DNA of 64,000 nucleotides from Enterobacter genomosp. O (GCF_001022965.1 NZ_LECZ01000027.1:806001-870000), one strand, 5' to 3'; shown: positions 43,754-53,853, numbered from the stretch's first letter. Numbers and translations are program-made. The notes: generated by a model not told the origin, from the sequence alone.

Positions 43754-44509
43754 TTACTCTTGGCCGGTAGAAATCAGCATCTTATGTCCCTCTATATCCA
43801 GCCTGCGGAACGACATATTGTACGCGCGGGCAAGATTGGGCGGTGTAAGAACCTGATCCCGCGTGCCGCTGGCGATCATCTTTCCACGCGAAAGCAGCCA
43901 CACCCGGTGAGCATGACGCAAGGTATGGTTGAGGTCATGACTGCTCATCACCACCGCAATGCCTTTTCGGCTCAGGCCGCTTAACAGCGTATCCAGCGCC
44001 GCCTGCTGCGCCACGTCCAGACCGCTCATGGGTTCATCGAGAAGCAGCAGCCGCCCGTGAGGGTTACCGGCCGGGTGGATCTGAACGATGACTGCCGCCA
44101 GACGCACCCGCTGCCACTCTCCCCCGGAAAGCTGGCTGGCATGCCGGGACAGTTTATCTTCCAGCCCCAGGGCCGCAGCCACGTCCGCCAACAGTGCCGT
44201 ATGTTGTTTGTCGTGCAAATGCAGCATCAGATAGTGCCAGACAGGCATCGCAAAGGGAGGCACCTGCTGCTGCACGAGGTAACTGCGCCGGTGCGCCAGC
44301 GAGACCGGCGACCAGTCAGCAAGCGTATGCTCCAGCAACGTTATCTGCCCTGCTCCGCCGGTCAGGCCTGCCATCCGCGCCAGCAGCGTGCTTTTCCCTG
44401 CGCCGTTCGGCCCGACAAGATGCAGGATTTCTCCCGCATTGAGGGTACCGGTTATCGGCTCCAGACGTCCCTTCTCGGCAACGTCCGTGAGCTGCATCAG
44501 CAACGACAT
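43754..44509 (-). CDS. btuD: BtuD, vitamin B12 importer ATPase
   Basis: 251 residues. Walker A GPNGAGKST, signature LSGGEWQRVRLAAV, Walker B RLLLLDEPMSGLD, switch His in MSSHDLNHTLRHA. Drives BtuC2 import of cobalamin delivered by BtuF (gene not in window). The ATG shares a base with the btuE stop. Confidence 0.95.
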   Translation of the reverse strand: MSLLMQLTDVAEKGRLEPITGTLNAGEILHLVGPNGAGKSTLLARMAGLTGGAGQITLLEHTLADWSPVSLAHRRSYLVQQQVPPFAMPVWHYLMLHLHDKQHTALLADVAAALGLEDKLSRHASQLSGGEWQRVRLAAVIVQIHPAGNPHGRLLLLDEPMSGLDVAQQAALDTLLSGLSRKGIAVVMSSHDLNHTLRHAHRVWLLSRGKMIASGTRDQVLTPPNLARAYNMSFRRLDIEGHKMLISTGQE

Positions 44510-45060
44510 TATTTCGCCAGCGCCAGCTTGATTGATTCCATGACAATCGGATCTTCAGGCGTCATATCCGGTGAAAAACGCTGAACGACCTGGCCATCAC
44601 GGCCAATCAGGAATTTTTCGAAGTTCCACAGAATGTCGTCCGGATAGAGCGGCGCGCGGCCTTTGCTTGCCATGCGTTCATAAAAACCGCTTCCTTCCGG
44701 CGCAACGGCTTTCGGTGCGGCAGCGATGAGCTTCGCATACAGCGGATGGCGATCGTCACCGTTGACGTCAATTTTGCTGAACAGCGGGAACGTGACGCCG
44801 TAGGTGGTGCTACAGAACGTTTTGATCTCCTCTTCGCTGCCCGGCTCCTGGCCCAGGAACTGGTTGCACGGGAACCCCAGCACGGTGAAACCGTCTTTCT
44901 CCCAGGCTTTCTGAATGTTTTCCAGCTGCTCGTACTGCGGCGTCAGGCCACATTTGGATGCCACGTTGACGATGAGCAGCACGTTGCCTTTGTAGCCTTC
45001 AAGCGTGGTGTTATCGCCATCAATGGTGGTCACTTTCGTATTCAGGATATCTGACTGCAT
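44509..45060 (-). CDS. btuE: BtuE, thiol peroxidase (glutathione-peroxidase family)
   Basis: 183 residues, as in E. coli. Peroxidatic Cys in NVASKCGLTPQYEQLE, Gln/Trp partners in FPCNQFLGQEPG and LWNFEKFLIG. Reduces peroxides using thioredoxin; not needed for B12 transport despite its place between btuC and btuD. Confidence 0.95.
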   Translation of the reverse strand: MQSDILNTKVTTIDGDNTTLEGYKGNVLLIVNVASKCGLTPQYEQLENIQKAWEKDGFTVLGFPCNQFLGQEPGSEEEIKTFCSTTYGVTFPLFSKIDVNGDDRHPLYAKLIAAAPKAVAPEGSGFYERMASKGRAPLYPDDILWNFEKFLIGRDGQVVQRFSPDMTPEDPIVMESIKLALAK

Positions 45061-45082
45061 AATATTTCCTCAGATTGTCGAT

Positions 45083-46063
45083 TTAACGTCCAGCTTTTAA
45101 TAGTAGCCAGATAAAGACCGGCGCGCCCAGCGTGGCGGTCACTACGCCAATGGGCAGCTCGGCGGCTGTCAGGGCAAGCCGGGCGATGATATCGGCCACC
45201 AGCAGCGTGACGGCACCGGCAACAGCCGAGGCCGGAAGTAAGGTTCGATGGTCCGTGAGGCCACACAGACGCAGCATGTGCGGAATAACCAGCCCGATAA
45301 AGCCAATCGCCCCCGCCAGAGCGACGCTGACGCCGACCAGCCAGCCAATGGCGATGACCAGCACATTACGCCAGAACCCTATCGGCATGCCGAGCTGGCG
45401 GGCTGAGGTTTCACCCAGCGCGAGCATATTCAGCGGCTGCGCCTGCAGGGTAGCCCACGCGATAACGGGCACCAGCAGCGTCATTAGCCAGCCCTGGTGC
45501 CAGTCAACGCCGCCAAAGCCGCCCATCATCCAGTACATGAGCTGGCGCAAGTCAAAGGAGGTCGAGAAGTAGACCGCCCAGGTCATCAGCGCGCTGCAGA
45601 TAATCCCCAGCGCCACGCCGGCAAGCAGCAGACGGCTGGTGGATAAGTGCCGTCTGGCGAAGCGAAGAAGGATCGCGGTTATCAGCAATGCGCCGAGAAT
45701 TGCGCTCAGGCTAATTCCCCATCCGGAAAGTTCTCCCCCGCCCAGCATGACCGCCGCAATCAGCCCCACGCCTGCGCCATTCGACACGCCGAGCAGCCCG
45801 GGCTCCGCCAGCGGGTTATCAAACAACGCCTGCATAATGGTGCCGCACAGCGCCAGCGCGGCGCCCACCAGAATCACCGCGACGGTGCGCGGAAGACGAA
45901 TTTGCCAGACGAAGAGTTGCCCGTCAGGCCCCCACCAGCTTTCGGGCCCTATCCATCGGTCGCCGGCGCAGAGGCTCACGCCCGCGGCGACAATGAGCAA
46001 CAGCACCAGCAAAAGCAGGCGACGTCGATCGGAACGGTGCTGGCGATGGGCATAATCAAGCAT
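45083..46063 (-). CDS. btuC: BtuC, vitamin B12 importer permease
   Basis: 326 residues, about 10 membrane spans. FecCD family: WQIRLPRTVAVILVGAALAL, ALFDNPLAEPGLLGVSNGAG, coupling loop ALGETSARQLGMPIG, and GLVIPHMLRLCGLTDHRTLL. Same length as E. coli BtuC. First gene of btuC-btuE-btuD. Confidence 0.95.
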   Translation of the reverse strand: MLDYAHRQHRSDRRRLLLLVLLLIVAAGVSLCAGDRWIGPESWWGPDGQLFVWQIRLPRTVAVILVGAALALCGTIMQALFDNPLAEPGLLGVSNGAGVGLIAAVMLGGGELSGWGISLSAILGALLITAILLRFARRHLSTSRLLLAGVALGIICSALMTWAVYFSTSFDLRQLMYWMMGGFGGVDWHQGWLMTLLVPVIAWATLQAQPLNMLALGETSARQLGMPIGFWRNVLVIAIGWLVGVSVALAGAIGFIGLVIPHMLRLCGLTDHRTLLPASAVAGAVTLLVADIIARLALTAAELPIGVVTATLGAPVFIWLLLKAGR

Positions 46064-46129
46064 GTGTATGGTTATTAGTAGCGTGAGATGTAATTGATTT
46101 TACGGCGGGTTTGCCAGAGAGCGCAAAGA

Positions 46130-46156
46130 AAAAAGGCCGCGTGGGCGGCCTTTTTG
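46130..46156 (-). terminator. ihfA operon terminator
   Basis: AAAAGGCCGC, loop GTGG, GCGGCCTTTTT, between ihfA and btuC; it also reads as A-run/T-run in both directions. Confidence 0.88.
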
Positions 46157-46167
46157 GTTAGTTCATA

Positions 46168-46467
46168 TTACTCTGCTTTGGGCGTTGCGTTTTCGACACG
46201 GCTTTTTAACTTCTGGCCGGGTCTGAAGGTCACCACGCGGCGGGCTGTAATGGGAATATCTTCCCCCGTCTTCGGGTTACGGCCCGGACGTTGGTTTTTG
46301 TCTCGCAAATCAAAATTACCAAAACCGGAGAGTTTTACCTGCTCACCATTTTCCAGAGCACGACGGATCTCTTCGAAAAACAGCTCTACCAGCTCTTTGG
46401 CATCCCGTTTGCTAAGCCCAAGCTTATCAAACAGATATTCTGACATTTCAGCTTTTGTAAGCGCCAT
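46168..46467 (-). CDS. ihfA: IHF alpha subunit
   Basis: 99 residues. HU-family DNA-bending protein: MALTKAEMSEYLFDKLGLSK, VKLSGFGNFDLRDKNQRPGR and PKTGEDIPITARRVVTFRPG, which holds the intercalating Pro arm. Pairs with IhfB. It starts 4 nt after pheT and is cotranscribed with it. C-terminal tail VENATPKAE. Confidence 0.97.
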   Translation of the reverse strand: MALTKAEMSEYLFDKLGLSKRDAKELVELFFEEIRRALENGEQVKLSGFGNFDLRDKNQRPGRNPKTGEDIPITARRVVTFRPGQKLKSRVENATPKAE

Positions 46468-46471
46468 AGGT

Positions 46472-48859
46472 TCAATCCCTCAATGATGCCTGGAATCGCT
46501 CTTTTAATGCCTCTACACATTTGGCGACGGTAGCGGCAATCTCCTCTTCTTCGAGTGTACGGCTGGTATCCTGAAGGATAAGGCTAATAGCGAGGCTCTT
46601 GAAACCTTCTGCTACGCCCTTGCCGCGGTACACGTCAAATAAGTTTACGCCAACTACCTGATTTACGCCAACTTTCTTACATTCGGCCAAAATATCTGCT
46701 GCGGGCACATTTTCCGCGACCACAACTGCGATATCACGGCGGTTTGCCGGGAAGCGGGAGACGTCCTGAGCCTGAGGAATCACGCGGTCTGCCACCAGGT
46801 TCCATTCCAGCTCGAACACGATGGTACGGCCGTTCAGGTCCAGTTTACGCTCCAGCTCAGGGTGAACAACCCCAATGAAACCAACGCGTTTGCCGTCTAA
46901 ATAGATGGCCGCGCTCTGGCCCGGATGCAGAGCCGGGATGGCTTCCGCGCGGAATTCAATTTCAGATAATTTACCGGTCAGATCCAGAATCGCTTCCAGA
47001 TCGCCCTTCATATCGTAGAAATCAACCGTGCCTTTTGCCAGGTCCCAGTGCTCTTCGTAGCGGTTACCGCTGATGGCGCCAGCCAGCATGAGATCCTGAC
47101 GGATGCCTAAATTTGCCTGATTATCCGGCACAAAGCGCAAACCGCTTTCGAAAATTCGCACGCGGTTTTGCTGGCGATTCTGGTTATAAACGATAGTGCC
47201 CAGCAGGCCAGTCCACAGGGACAGACGCATTGCAGACATTTCGCTGGAGATTGGGCTTGGCAGGATCAGCGCTTCCTCGCCCGGGTGGATCAGCTGCTGC
47301 AGTTTTGGATCAACAAAACTGTAGGTGATCACTTCCTGGTAGCCTTTGTCGTTCAGCATGGTTTTCACACGCTTCAGGGACAGGTCGGCTTCACGGTGGG
47401 AACCCATCACCAGACCGGCCTGGACAGGCTCGTCAGGGATGTTGTTGTAGCCGTATACGCGGGCCACTTCTTCCACCAGATCTTCTTCGATTTCCATGTC
47501 GAAACGCCAGGATGGCGCAACGGCTTTCCACTCGTCCTGGCCTTCAGTCACGTCGCAGCCCAGACGCTTCAGGATATCGGTCACCTGCGCATCGGCAACG
47601 TGGTGGCCAATCAGACGATCCAGCTTGCTGCGACGCAGGGTGATGGTCGCGCGCTTCGGCAGAGTCTCTTCACTGGTGACGTCAATAACCGGGCCAGCTT
47701 CACCGCCGCAGATGTCGATCAGCAGACGGGTGGCACGCTCCATCGCTTTATACTGCAGAGCCGGGTCAACGCCGCGCTCGTAGCGGTGTGAGGCATCGGT
47801 GTGCAGGCCGTGACGACGTGCGCGACCGGTGATGGAAAGCGGGCTGAAGAACGCACATTCCAGCAGCACGTTTTGCGTCTCATCGTTCACGCCTGAGTGT
47901 TCGCCGCCGAAGATACCGCCCATTGCCAGCGCTTTGCTGTGGTCGGCAATAACCAGCGTGTCAGCGTTCAGTTTCGCTTCGCTGCCGTCCAGCAGAACCA
48001 GGGTTTCGCCCTCTTTCGCCATACGCACCACAATACCGCCTTCGATACGATCTTTATCGAACGCGTGCATTGGCTGGCCCAGCTCCAGCAGGACGTAGTT
48101 AGTCACGTCAACTACCGCATCGATAGAACGGATACCGCAGCGACGCAGCTTCTCTTTCATCCACAGCGGGGTTGGTGCTTTAACGTTAATGCCTTTCACC
48201 ACGCGACCAAGGTAGCGAGGGCATGCATCCGCAGCGTCAACCTGAATAGGCAGCACGTCGCTGATGGTCGCTTCAACCGGCGCGATCTCCGGCGCGTTCA
48301 GCTCGGTCTGGTTCAGCACGGCAACGTCGCGCGCCACGCCGATAATACCTAAGCAGTCAGCGCGGTTTGGCGTGACGCTGATTTCGATGGTGTTGTCATC
48401 AAGCTTCAGATATTCGCGGATATCGGTACCGATTGGCGCATCCAGCGGCAGCTCAATGATACCGTTGTGATCGTCGGAAATACCCAGCTCGGAGAACGAG
48501 CACAGCATGCCTTCAGACGGCTCGCCGCGAAGCTTGGCGGCTTTAATCTTGAAATCGCCCGGCAGCACCGCTCCCACGGTTGCCACGGCCACTTTCAGGC
48601 CCTGGCGGCAGTTTGGCGCACCGCAGACGATATCCAGCAGACGGTCACCGCCTACGTTCACTTTTGTCACGCGCAGTTTGTCAGCGTTAGGGTGCTGGCC
48701 GCACTCTACCACTTCGCCGACGACCACGCCGTTGAAGGCACCGGAAACCGGCTCAACGCCGTCCACTTCCAGACCCGCCATGGTGATCTGGTTAGAAAGC
48801 GCGTCGCTGTCCAGCGTGGTGTTCACCCATTCGCGTAACCACAGTTCACTGAATTTCAT
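46472..48859 (-). CDS. pheT: PheT, phenylalanyl-tRNA synthetase beta subunit
   Basis: 795 residues, same as E. coli. N-terminal tRNA-binding (EMAP-like) domain (NADKLRVTKVNVG, CGAPNCRQGLKVAVA), B3/B4 editing domain, B5 domain and a C-terminal anticodon-binding ferredoxin-like domain (VSRFPANRRDIAVVVAENVP). Forms the alpha2-beta2 enzyme with PheS; 15-nt gap. Confidence 0.97.
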   Translation of the reverse strand: MKFSELWLREWVNTTLDSDALSNQITMAGLEVDGVEPVSGAFNGVVVGEVVECGQHPNADKLRVTKVNVGGDRLLDIVCGAPNCRQGLKVAVATVGAVLPGDFKIKAAKLRGEPSEGMLCSFSELGISDDHNGIIELPLDAPIGTDIREYLKLDDNTIEISVTPNRADCLGIIGVARDVAVLNQTELNAPEIAPVEATISDVLPIQVDAADACPRYLGRVVKGINVKAPTPLWMKEKLRRCGIRSIDAVVDVTNYVLLELGQPMHAFDKDRIEGGIVVRMAKEGETLVLLDGSEAKLNADTLVIADHSKALAMGGIFGGEHSGVNDETQNVLLECAFFSPLSITGRARRHGLHTDASHRYERGVDPALQYKAMERATRLLIDICGGEAGPVIDVTSEETLPKRATITLRRSKLDRLIGHHVADAQVTDILKRLGCDVTEGQDEWKAVAPSWRFDMEIEEDLVEEVARVYGYNNIPDEPVQAGLVMGSHREADLSLKRVKTMLNDKGYQEVITYSFVDPKLQQLIHPGEEALILPSPISSEMSAMRLSLWTGLLGTIVYNQNRQQNRVRIFESGLRFVPDNQANLGIRQDLMLAGAISGNRYEEHWDLAKGTVDFYDMKGDLEAILDLTGKLSEIEFRAEAIPALHPGQSAAIYLDGKRVGFIGVVHPELERKLDLNGRTIVFELEWNLVADRVIPQAQDVSRFPANRRDIAVVVAENVPAADILAECKKVGVNQVVGVNLFDVYRGKGVAEGFKSLAISLILQDTSRTLEEEEIAATVAKCVEALKERFQASLRD

Positions 48860-48874
48860 TGTTCTGTCCTGCCC

Positions 48875-49858
48875 TTATTTAAACTGTTTGAGGAAACGCA
48901 GATCGTTTTCGAAGAATGCACGTAAGTCGGTCACGCCGTAGCGCAGCATGGTCAGACGTTCCATGCCCATACCGAACGCAAAGCCGGAGTACACTTCCGG
49001 ATCGATACCCACGTTGCGCAGCACGTTTGGATGCACCATCCCGCAACCCAGCACTTCCAGCCATTTGCCGTTTTTACCCATCACGTCAACTTCTGCAGAC
49101 GGTTCAGTGAACGGGAAGTAGGATGGACGGAAACGGACCTGCAGATCTTCCTCAAAGAAGTTGTTCAGGAAATCATGCAGCGTGCCCTTCAGGTTGGTGA
49201 AGCTGATGTTTTTATCAACGATCAGACCTTCCATCTGGTGGAACATTGGGGTGTGGGTCTGATCGTAGTCGTTACGATAGACGCGGCCCGGTGCGATAAT
49301 GCGGATTGGCGGTTCCTGATCCTTCATGGTGCGGATCTGAACGCCTGAGGTCTGGGTACGCAGCAGACGCGTAGCGTCGAACCAGAAAGTGTCGTGGTCA
49401 GCACGTGCCGGATGATGGCCAGGAATGTTCAGGGCATCGAAGTTGTGGTAATCATCTTCGATTTCCGGGCCAGTCGCCACGGTAAAGCCGAGCTCACCGA
49501 AGAAACTTTCAATGCGGTCAATCGTACGGGTGACCGGATGCAGACCACCGTTTTCAATACGGCGGCCGGGCAGAGAAACGTCAATCGTCTCAGCGGCCAG
49601 ACGCGCATTCAGCACCGCGCTTTCCAGCTCGGCTTTACGCGCGTTCAGCGCCTGCTGAACCTGTTCTTTGGCCTCGTTTATCACCGCACCCGCTGCCGGG
49701 CGTTCTTCTGGCGGCAGTTCACGCAGGGTTGTCATTTGAAGGGTCAAATGCCCTTTTTTACCAAGATATTCGACGCGGACATTGTCTAACGCGGCAACAT
49801 CTGAGGCCTGATTAATGGCGGCTGTTGCACTGGCAACCAGCTCTGCGAGATGTGACAT
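48875..49858 (-). CDS. pheS: PheS, phenylalanyl-tRNA synthetase alpha subunit
   Basis: 327 residues. N-terminal coiled-coil (about 1-85), class II catalytic core: motif 2 in PGRVYRNDYDQTHTPMFHQM and motif 3 in GFAFGMGMERLTMLRYG. Activates Phe and charges tRNA-Phe. Start MSHLAELVASATAAI at 49858. Expression is set by the PheM attenuator upstream. Confidence 0.97.
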   Translation of the reverse strand: MSHLAELVASATAAINQASDVAALDNVRVEYLGKKGHLTLQMTTLRELPPEERPAAGAVINEAKEQVQQALNARKAELESAVLNARLAAETIDVSLPGRRIENGGLHPVTRTIDRIESFFGELGFTVATGPEIEDDYHNFDALNIPGHHPARADHDTFWFDATRLLRTQTSGVQIRTMKDQEPPIRIIAPGRVYRNDYDQTHTPMFHQMEGLIVDKNISFTNLKGTLHDFLNNFFEEDLQVRFRPSYFPFTEPSAEVDVMGKNGKWLEVLGCGMVHPNVLRNVGIDPEVYSGFAFGMGMERLTMLRYGVTDLRAFFENDLRFLKQFK

Positions 49859-49922
49859 GATTTTCCTCATTATGTCGGTGCAGACACCGATTTGGTGGAG
49901 TTATTCTCTCAAATTCAGGCAC

Positions 49923-49947
49923 AAAAAAAGCCTCCATCGGGAGGCTT
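49923..49947 (-). terminator. pheST attenuator terminator
   Basis: AAGCCTCC, loop, GGAGGCTT and a T7 run on the minus strand, between pheM and pheS. The segment AGGAGGCT just after the pheM stop (49984-49991) can pair with the AAGCCTCC arm instead, giving the antiterminator. Confidence 0.92.
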
Positions 49948-49995
49948 ATCTGGCGCTGTTTTTCGTTTCATCTTTCACGCGCTAGCCTCCTGAAT

Positions 49996-50040
49996 TCAGG
50001 TGCTAAAGTAAAAGAAGAAGCGGAAAATAGCAGCATTCAT
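49996..50040 (-). CDS. pheM: PheM, pheST leader peptide
   Basis: 14 residues, [14 protein letters not shown], identical to what I know of the E. coli leader. Five Phe codons (TTC x3, TTT x2), four of them within six codons. When Phe-tRNA is scarce the ribosome stalls and pheST is read; otherwise the terminator at 49923-49947 forms. Confidence 0.96.
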
Positions 50041-50128
50041 GCTTGCGTTACCTTGTAGGGTAAAAACCGTTAAGACCTTATTGAAAAGCCTGGACGGGTA
50101 AAAGTCAATGTTCTGATGAAGTTAAAAC

Positions 50129-50154
50129 AAAAGAGGGAGCAAAGCTCCCTCTCT
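50129..50154 (-). terminator. Terminator after rplT
   Basis: AGAGGGAGC (50133-50141), loop AAA, GCTCCCTCT, then TTTTGTTTT on the minus strand. It lies between rplT and pheM. Confidence 0.85.
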
Positions 50155-50162
50155 CAACTGGC

Positions 50163-50543
<381 letters not shown>

Positions 50544-50570
50544 TTAGTAAAAAAATTAAACGTTAACGGC

Positions 50571-50768
50571 TTATGCGTACGGCAGGCACGCGATAACCAG
50601 ACCCAGATCGCCTTTAGAAACAAGGCCTTTTGGACGCAGGTGACGTTTACGCTTAGTAGATTTTTTGGTCAGAATATGACGCAGGTTTGCGTGCTTACGC
50701 TTAAATCCACCACCACCGGTTTTTTTGAAGCGCTTAGCAGCACCGCGTACGGTCTTAATTTTTGGCAT
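50571..50768 (-). CDS. rpmI: Ribosomal protein L35
   Basis: 65 residues. MPKIKTVRGAAKRFKKTGGG start and KRKHANLRHILTKKSTKRKR core, highly basic. Start at 50768; a longer frame to 50783 adds five residues not found in L35. Confidence 0.98.
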   Translation of the reverse strand: MPKIKTVRGAAKRFKKTGGGGFKRKHANLRHILTKKSTKRKRHLRPKGLVSKGDLGLVIACLPYA

Positions 50769-50865
50769 CTTAATAACTTCCACTTCGCATTGTTAAATAA
50801 ACGAAACATAGGCGAACAAAACCTATGAAACCCGAAGGCTCCACAGATTTTGCTGCTTGAAGGCC

Positions 50866-51408
50866 TTACTGTTTCTTCTTAGGAGCGAGCACCATGATCA
50901 TCTGGCGGCCTTCGATCTTCGTAGGGAAGGATTCGACTACTGCCAGTTCACTCAGATCGTCACGGACGCGGTTAAGCACTTCCATACCAATCTGTTGGTG
51001 GGCCATCTCACGACCGCGGAAACGCAGTGTGATCTTGGCCTTATCGCCATCTTCCAGAAAGCGAATCAGGCTGCGGAGTTTTACCTGATAATCGCCATCG
51101 TCGGTACCAGGACGGAATTTAATTTCCTTAACCTGGATAACTTTTTGCTTCTTCTTCTGTTCCTTAGAAGACTTACTCTTTTCATAAAGGAACTTGCCGT
51201 AGTCCATGATACGACAAACTGGCGGTTCGGCGTTAGGGCTGATTTCAACTAAATCTACTCCAGCTTCTTCAGCTTTTTCGATCGCTTCTCTCAGACTCAC
51301 AATCCCCAGTGGTTCACCTTCAAGATCTGTTAAGCGAACTTCCTGGGCGCGAATCTCGCCATTGATACGATTCGGACGTGCCGTTTGAACTCGTTTTCCG
51401 CCTTTAAT
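50866..51408 (-). CDS. infC: Translation initiation factor IF3, AUU start
   Basis: 180 residues from an ATT codon at 51408-51406, preceded by GGAGG and 3 nt after the thrS stop. Reads (M)KGGKRVQTARPNRINGE, then VRLTDLEGEPLGIVSLREAI; both IF3 domains are present, ending VLAPKKKQ. The AUU start lets IF3 repress its own translation by rejecting non-AUG codons. An ATG/GTG-only search gives a false start at 51300. Confidence 0.97.
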   Translation of the reverse strand: MKGGKRVQTARPNRINGEIRAQEVRLTDLEGEPLGIVSLREAIEKAEEAGVDLVEISPNAEPPVCRIMDYGKFLYEKSKSSKEQKKKQKVIQVKEIKFRPGTDDGDYQVKLRSLIRFLEDGDKAKITLRFRGREMAHQQIGMEVLNRVRDDLSELAVVESFPTKIEGRQMIMVLAPKKKQ

Positions 51409-51411
51409 ACC

Positions 51412-53340
51412 TTATTCCTCCAGTTGTTGAAGACTGCGGCTGCGAATCTCTTGTTGCAGCTTCTCAATCACTTCACTTACGTCCAGGCTGCCCAGGTCTT
51501 TACCACGGCGGGTGCGAACGGCAACTTTGCCTGCTTCCACCTCTTTATCACCACAGACCAACATATACGGGACACGACGTAAAGTGTGCTCGCGGATTTT
51601 AAAGCCAATCTTCTCATTTCTCAAGTCTGCTTTTACGCGAATGCCCGCATTTTGAAGTTTCTGCGTCAATTCTTTAACGTAATCCGCCTGAGAATCGGTA
51701 ATATTCATCACTACCACCTGCACTGGCGCAAGCCAGGTTGGGAAGAAGCCTGCAAACTCTTCGGTCAGGATGCCGATGAAGCGCTCCAGAGAACCGAGAA
51801 TTGCACGGTGAATCATTACCGGCACCTGACGCTCGTTGTCTTCGCCAACATAAGAGGCGCTAAGACGCTGAGGCAGGGAGAAGTCCAGCTGTACAGTACC
51901 GCACTGCCATGCGCGATCGAGGCAGTCATACAGGGTAAATTCAATTTTCGGACCGTAGAATGCGCCCTCACCCAGCTGGTATTCGAACGGAATACCGTTC
52001 TCTTCCAGCGCGACGGCGAGATCCGCTTCTGCACGATCCCAGGTCTCATCGCTACCGATACGTTTTTCCGGACGCGTTGAGAGTTTGACCACGATCTTCT
52101 CGAAGCCAAAGGTGCTGTACATATCGTAGACCATACGAATACAGGCGTTAACTTCATCACGTACCTGATCTTCCGTGCAGAAGATATGCGCATCATCCTG
52201 AGTAAAGCCACGAACGCGCATCAGACCGTGTAAGGCACCTGATGGTTCGTTACGGTGGCAGCTACCGAACTCCGCCATACGCAGCGGCAGGTCGCGGTAG
52301 GATTTCAGACCCTGATTGAAGATCTGAACGTGACCCGGGCAGTTCATTGGCTTAATGCAGTATTCACGGTTCTCAGAGGAGGTGGTGAACATCGCATCTT
52401 TGTAGTTGTCCCAGTGGCCGGTTTTTTCCCACAGCACACGGTCCATCATGAACGGACCTTTCACTTCCTGATACTGGTACTCTTTCAGCTTGGAGCGTAC
52501 GAAGGTTTCCAGTTCACGGAAGATGGTCCAGCCATCGTTATGCCAGAACACCATACCCGGCGCTTCTTCCTGCATGTGGTACAGGTCAAGCTGCTTACCG
52601 ATTTTACGGTGGTCACGCTTCGCGGCCTCTTCCAGGCGCAGCAGGTACGCGTTCAGGGCTTTTTTATCGGCCCACGCGGTACCATAAATACGCTGCAACA
52701 TCTTGTTGTTGCTGTCGCCGCGCCAGTAGGCGCCCGCGATCTTCATCAGTTTAAAGTGATGACAGAAGCGCATGTTCGGCACGTGCGGTCCACGGCACAT
52801 GTCGACGTATTCTTCGTGATGGTACAAGCCAGGCTTGTCATCATGGGAAATATTTTCGTCAAGAATAGAGACCTTGTAGCTCTCGCCGCGCTTCACGAAG
52901 GTTTCACGCGCTTCGTGCCAGCTGACTTTCTTCTTGATGACGTCGTAGTTCGTTTCGGCGAGCTCGTGCATACGTTTTTCGAGCGCGTCGATATCTTCCT
53001 GAGTCAGGGTGTGGTCAAGGTCAACGTCGTAGTAGAAACCGTTGTCGATAACCGGACCGATCGCCATTTTGGTGTATGGCCACAGCTGTTTGATGGCATG
53101 GCCTAGCAGGTGCGCGCAGGAGTGACGAATGATCTCCAGACCTTCTTCGTCTTTTGCGGTGATGATTGCAAGCGTCGCATCGTTTTCGATCAGATCGGAA
53201 GCATCTACCAGCTCACCGTTAACACGGCCAGCGATAGTCGCCTTCGCGAGACCAGGACCGATGTCCAGGGCAACATCCATTGGGCTAACAGCGTGGTCGA
53301 AATGGCGTTGGCTGCCATCAGGAAGAGTAATTACAGGCAT
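51412..53340 (-). CDS. thrS: Threonyl-tRNA synthetase
   Basis: 642 residues, as in E. coli. TGS domain (about 1-62), editing domain with HSCAHLLGHAIKQLW and CRGPHVPNMRF, class II core with the zinc site (Cys in MNCPGHVQIF near 334, plus two His), and anticodon domain (APVQVVVMNITD on). Represses its own translation in E. coli by binding the leader mRNA. Its stop TAA lies beside the infC AUU. Confidence 0.98.
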   Translation of the reverse strand: MPVITLPDGSQRHFDHAVSPMDVALDIGPGLAKATIAGRVNGELVDASDLIENDATLAIITAKDEEGLEIIRHSCAHLLGHAIKQLWPYTKMAIGPVIDNGFYYDVDLDHTLTQEDIDALEKRMHELAETNYDVIKKKVSWHEARETFVKRGESYKVSILDENISHDDKPGLYHHEEYVDMCRGPHVPNMRFCHHFKLMKIAGAYWRGDSNNKMLQRIYGTAWADKKALNAYLLRLEEAAKRDHRKIGKQLDLYHMQEEAPGMVFWHNDGWTIFRELETFVRSKLKEYQYQEVKGPFMMDRVLWEKTGHWDNYKDAMFTTSSENREYCIKPMNCPGHVQIFNQGLKSYRDLPLRMAEFGSCHRNEPSGALHGLMRVRGFTQDDAHIFCTEDQVRDEVNACIRMVYDMYSTFGFEKIVVKLSTRPEKRIGSDETWDRAEADLAVALEENGIPFEYQLGEGAFYGPKIEFTLYDCLDRAWQCGTVQLDFSLPQRLSASYVGEDNERQVPVMIHRAILGSLERFIGILTEEFAGFFPTWLAPVQVVVMNITDSQADYVKELTQKLQNAGIRVKADLRNEKIGFKIREHTLRRVPYMLVCGDKEVEAGKVAVRTRRGKDLGSLDVSEVIEKLQQEIRSRSLQQLEE

Positions 53341-53662
53341 TTTATATCCTTATTTGCAGTGATGCCCCACACATAAGAGCATATACAAAGAAAATAATCG
53401 TGATTTGACAATAGATTACGACACCATCTGACCAACAATCGTCAAATTGGTTCGTCATCATTCACCTGCTGAAATCAGACAACGTCGGATTTACAGTAAG
53501 CCCTGCAATGTTAACACTAACAAAAGGGAGATTGCACCCTCTGCCGGCAGATTGATGCGCTGGCACTTTCGCATGAATTTGCAGGTTGCGTATTCCCGGT
53601 GCTCGCATTCCAGAAATGCTGGGCTACTCTTGAACAGGTCTTTAAACCCAAAGGTGCATACC
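53341..53662. other. thrS upstream region
   Basis: 322 bases before thrS on one side and a small ORF on the other. The part next to thrS should hold its promoter and the tRNA-like translational operator known in E. coli; I could not fold it by eye. AAGGAT lies about 6-11 nt before the thrS ATG. No trace of arpB, which sits here in E. coli. Confidence 0.55.
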
Positions 53663-53755
53663 ATGAACGTATCAAGTAGAACGGTTGTGATATTGAACAT
53701 CCTTTCAGCCACAGGTTTATTGTTGATTCTCGCCGAACGATTCCACTGGTTCTGA
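53663..53755 (+). CDS. Putative 30-residue single-span membrane protein
   Basis: ATG at 53663 with AAGG upstream (AAGGTGCATACC). The 30-residue product has a polar start (MNVSSRT), one hydrophobic span VVILNILSATGLLLIL and an aromatic tail ERFHWF. Layout and size match known enterobacterial small membrane proteins. I do not recognise a family member. It lies 98 nt before yniD. It may instead be chance; conservation would decide. Confidence 0.5.
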   Translation: MNVSSRTVVILNILSATGLLLILAERFHWF

Positions 53756-53853
53756 GCCTGACCCTACGCTGGCATAACCCAATCGAACCTGAGAGGGGGC
53801 ATATTTCGTCCCTGTTTGGTAGACTGTGGATATCAACGAACAAGGATTAGGTT

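Noticed and set aside
50866..51300. Shorter infC starting inside the gene at 51300
   Set aside because: Removes the N-terminal 36 residues of IF3; the true start is the AUU at 51408.
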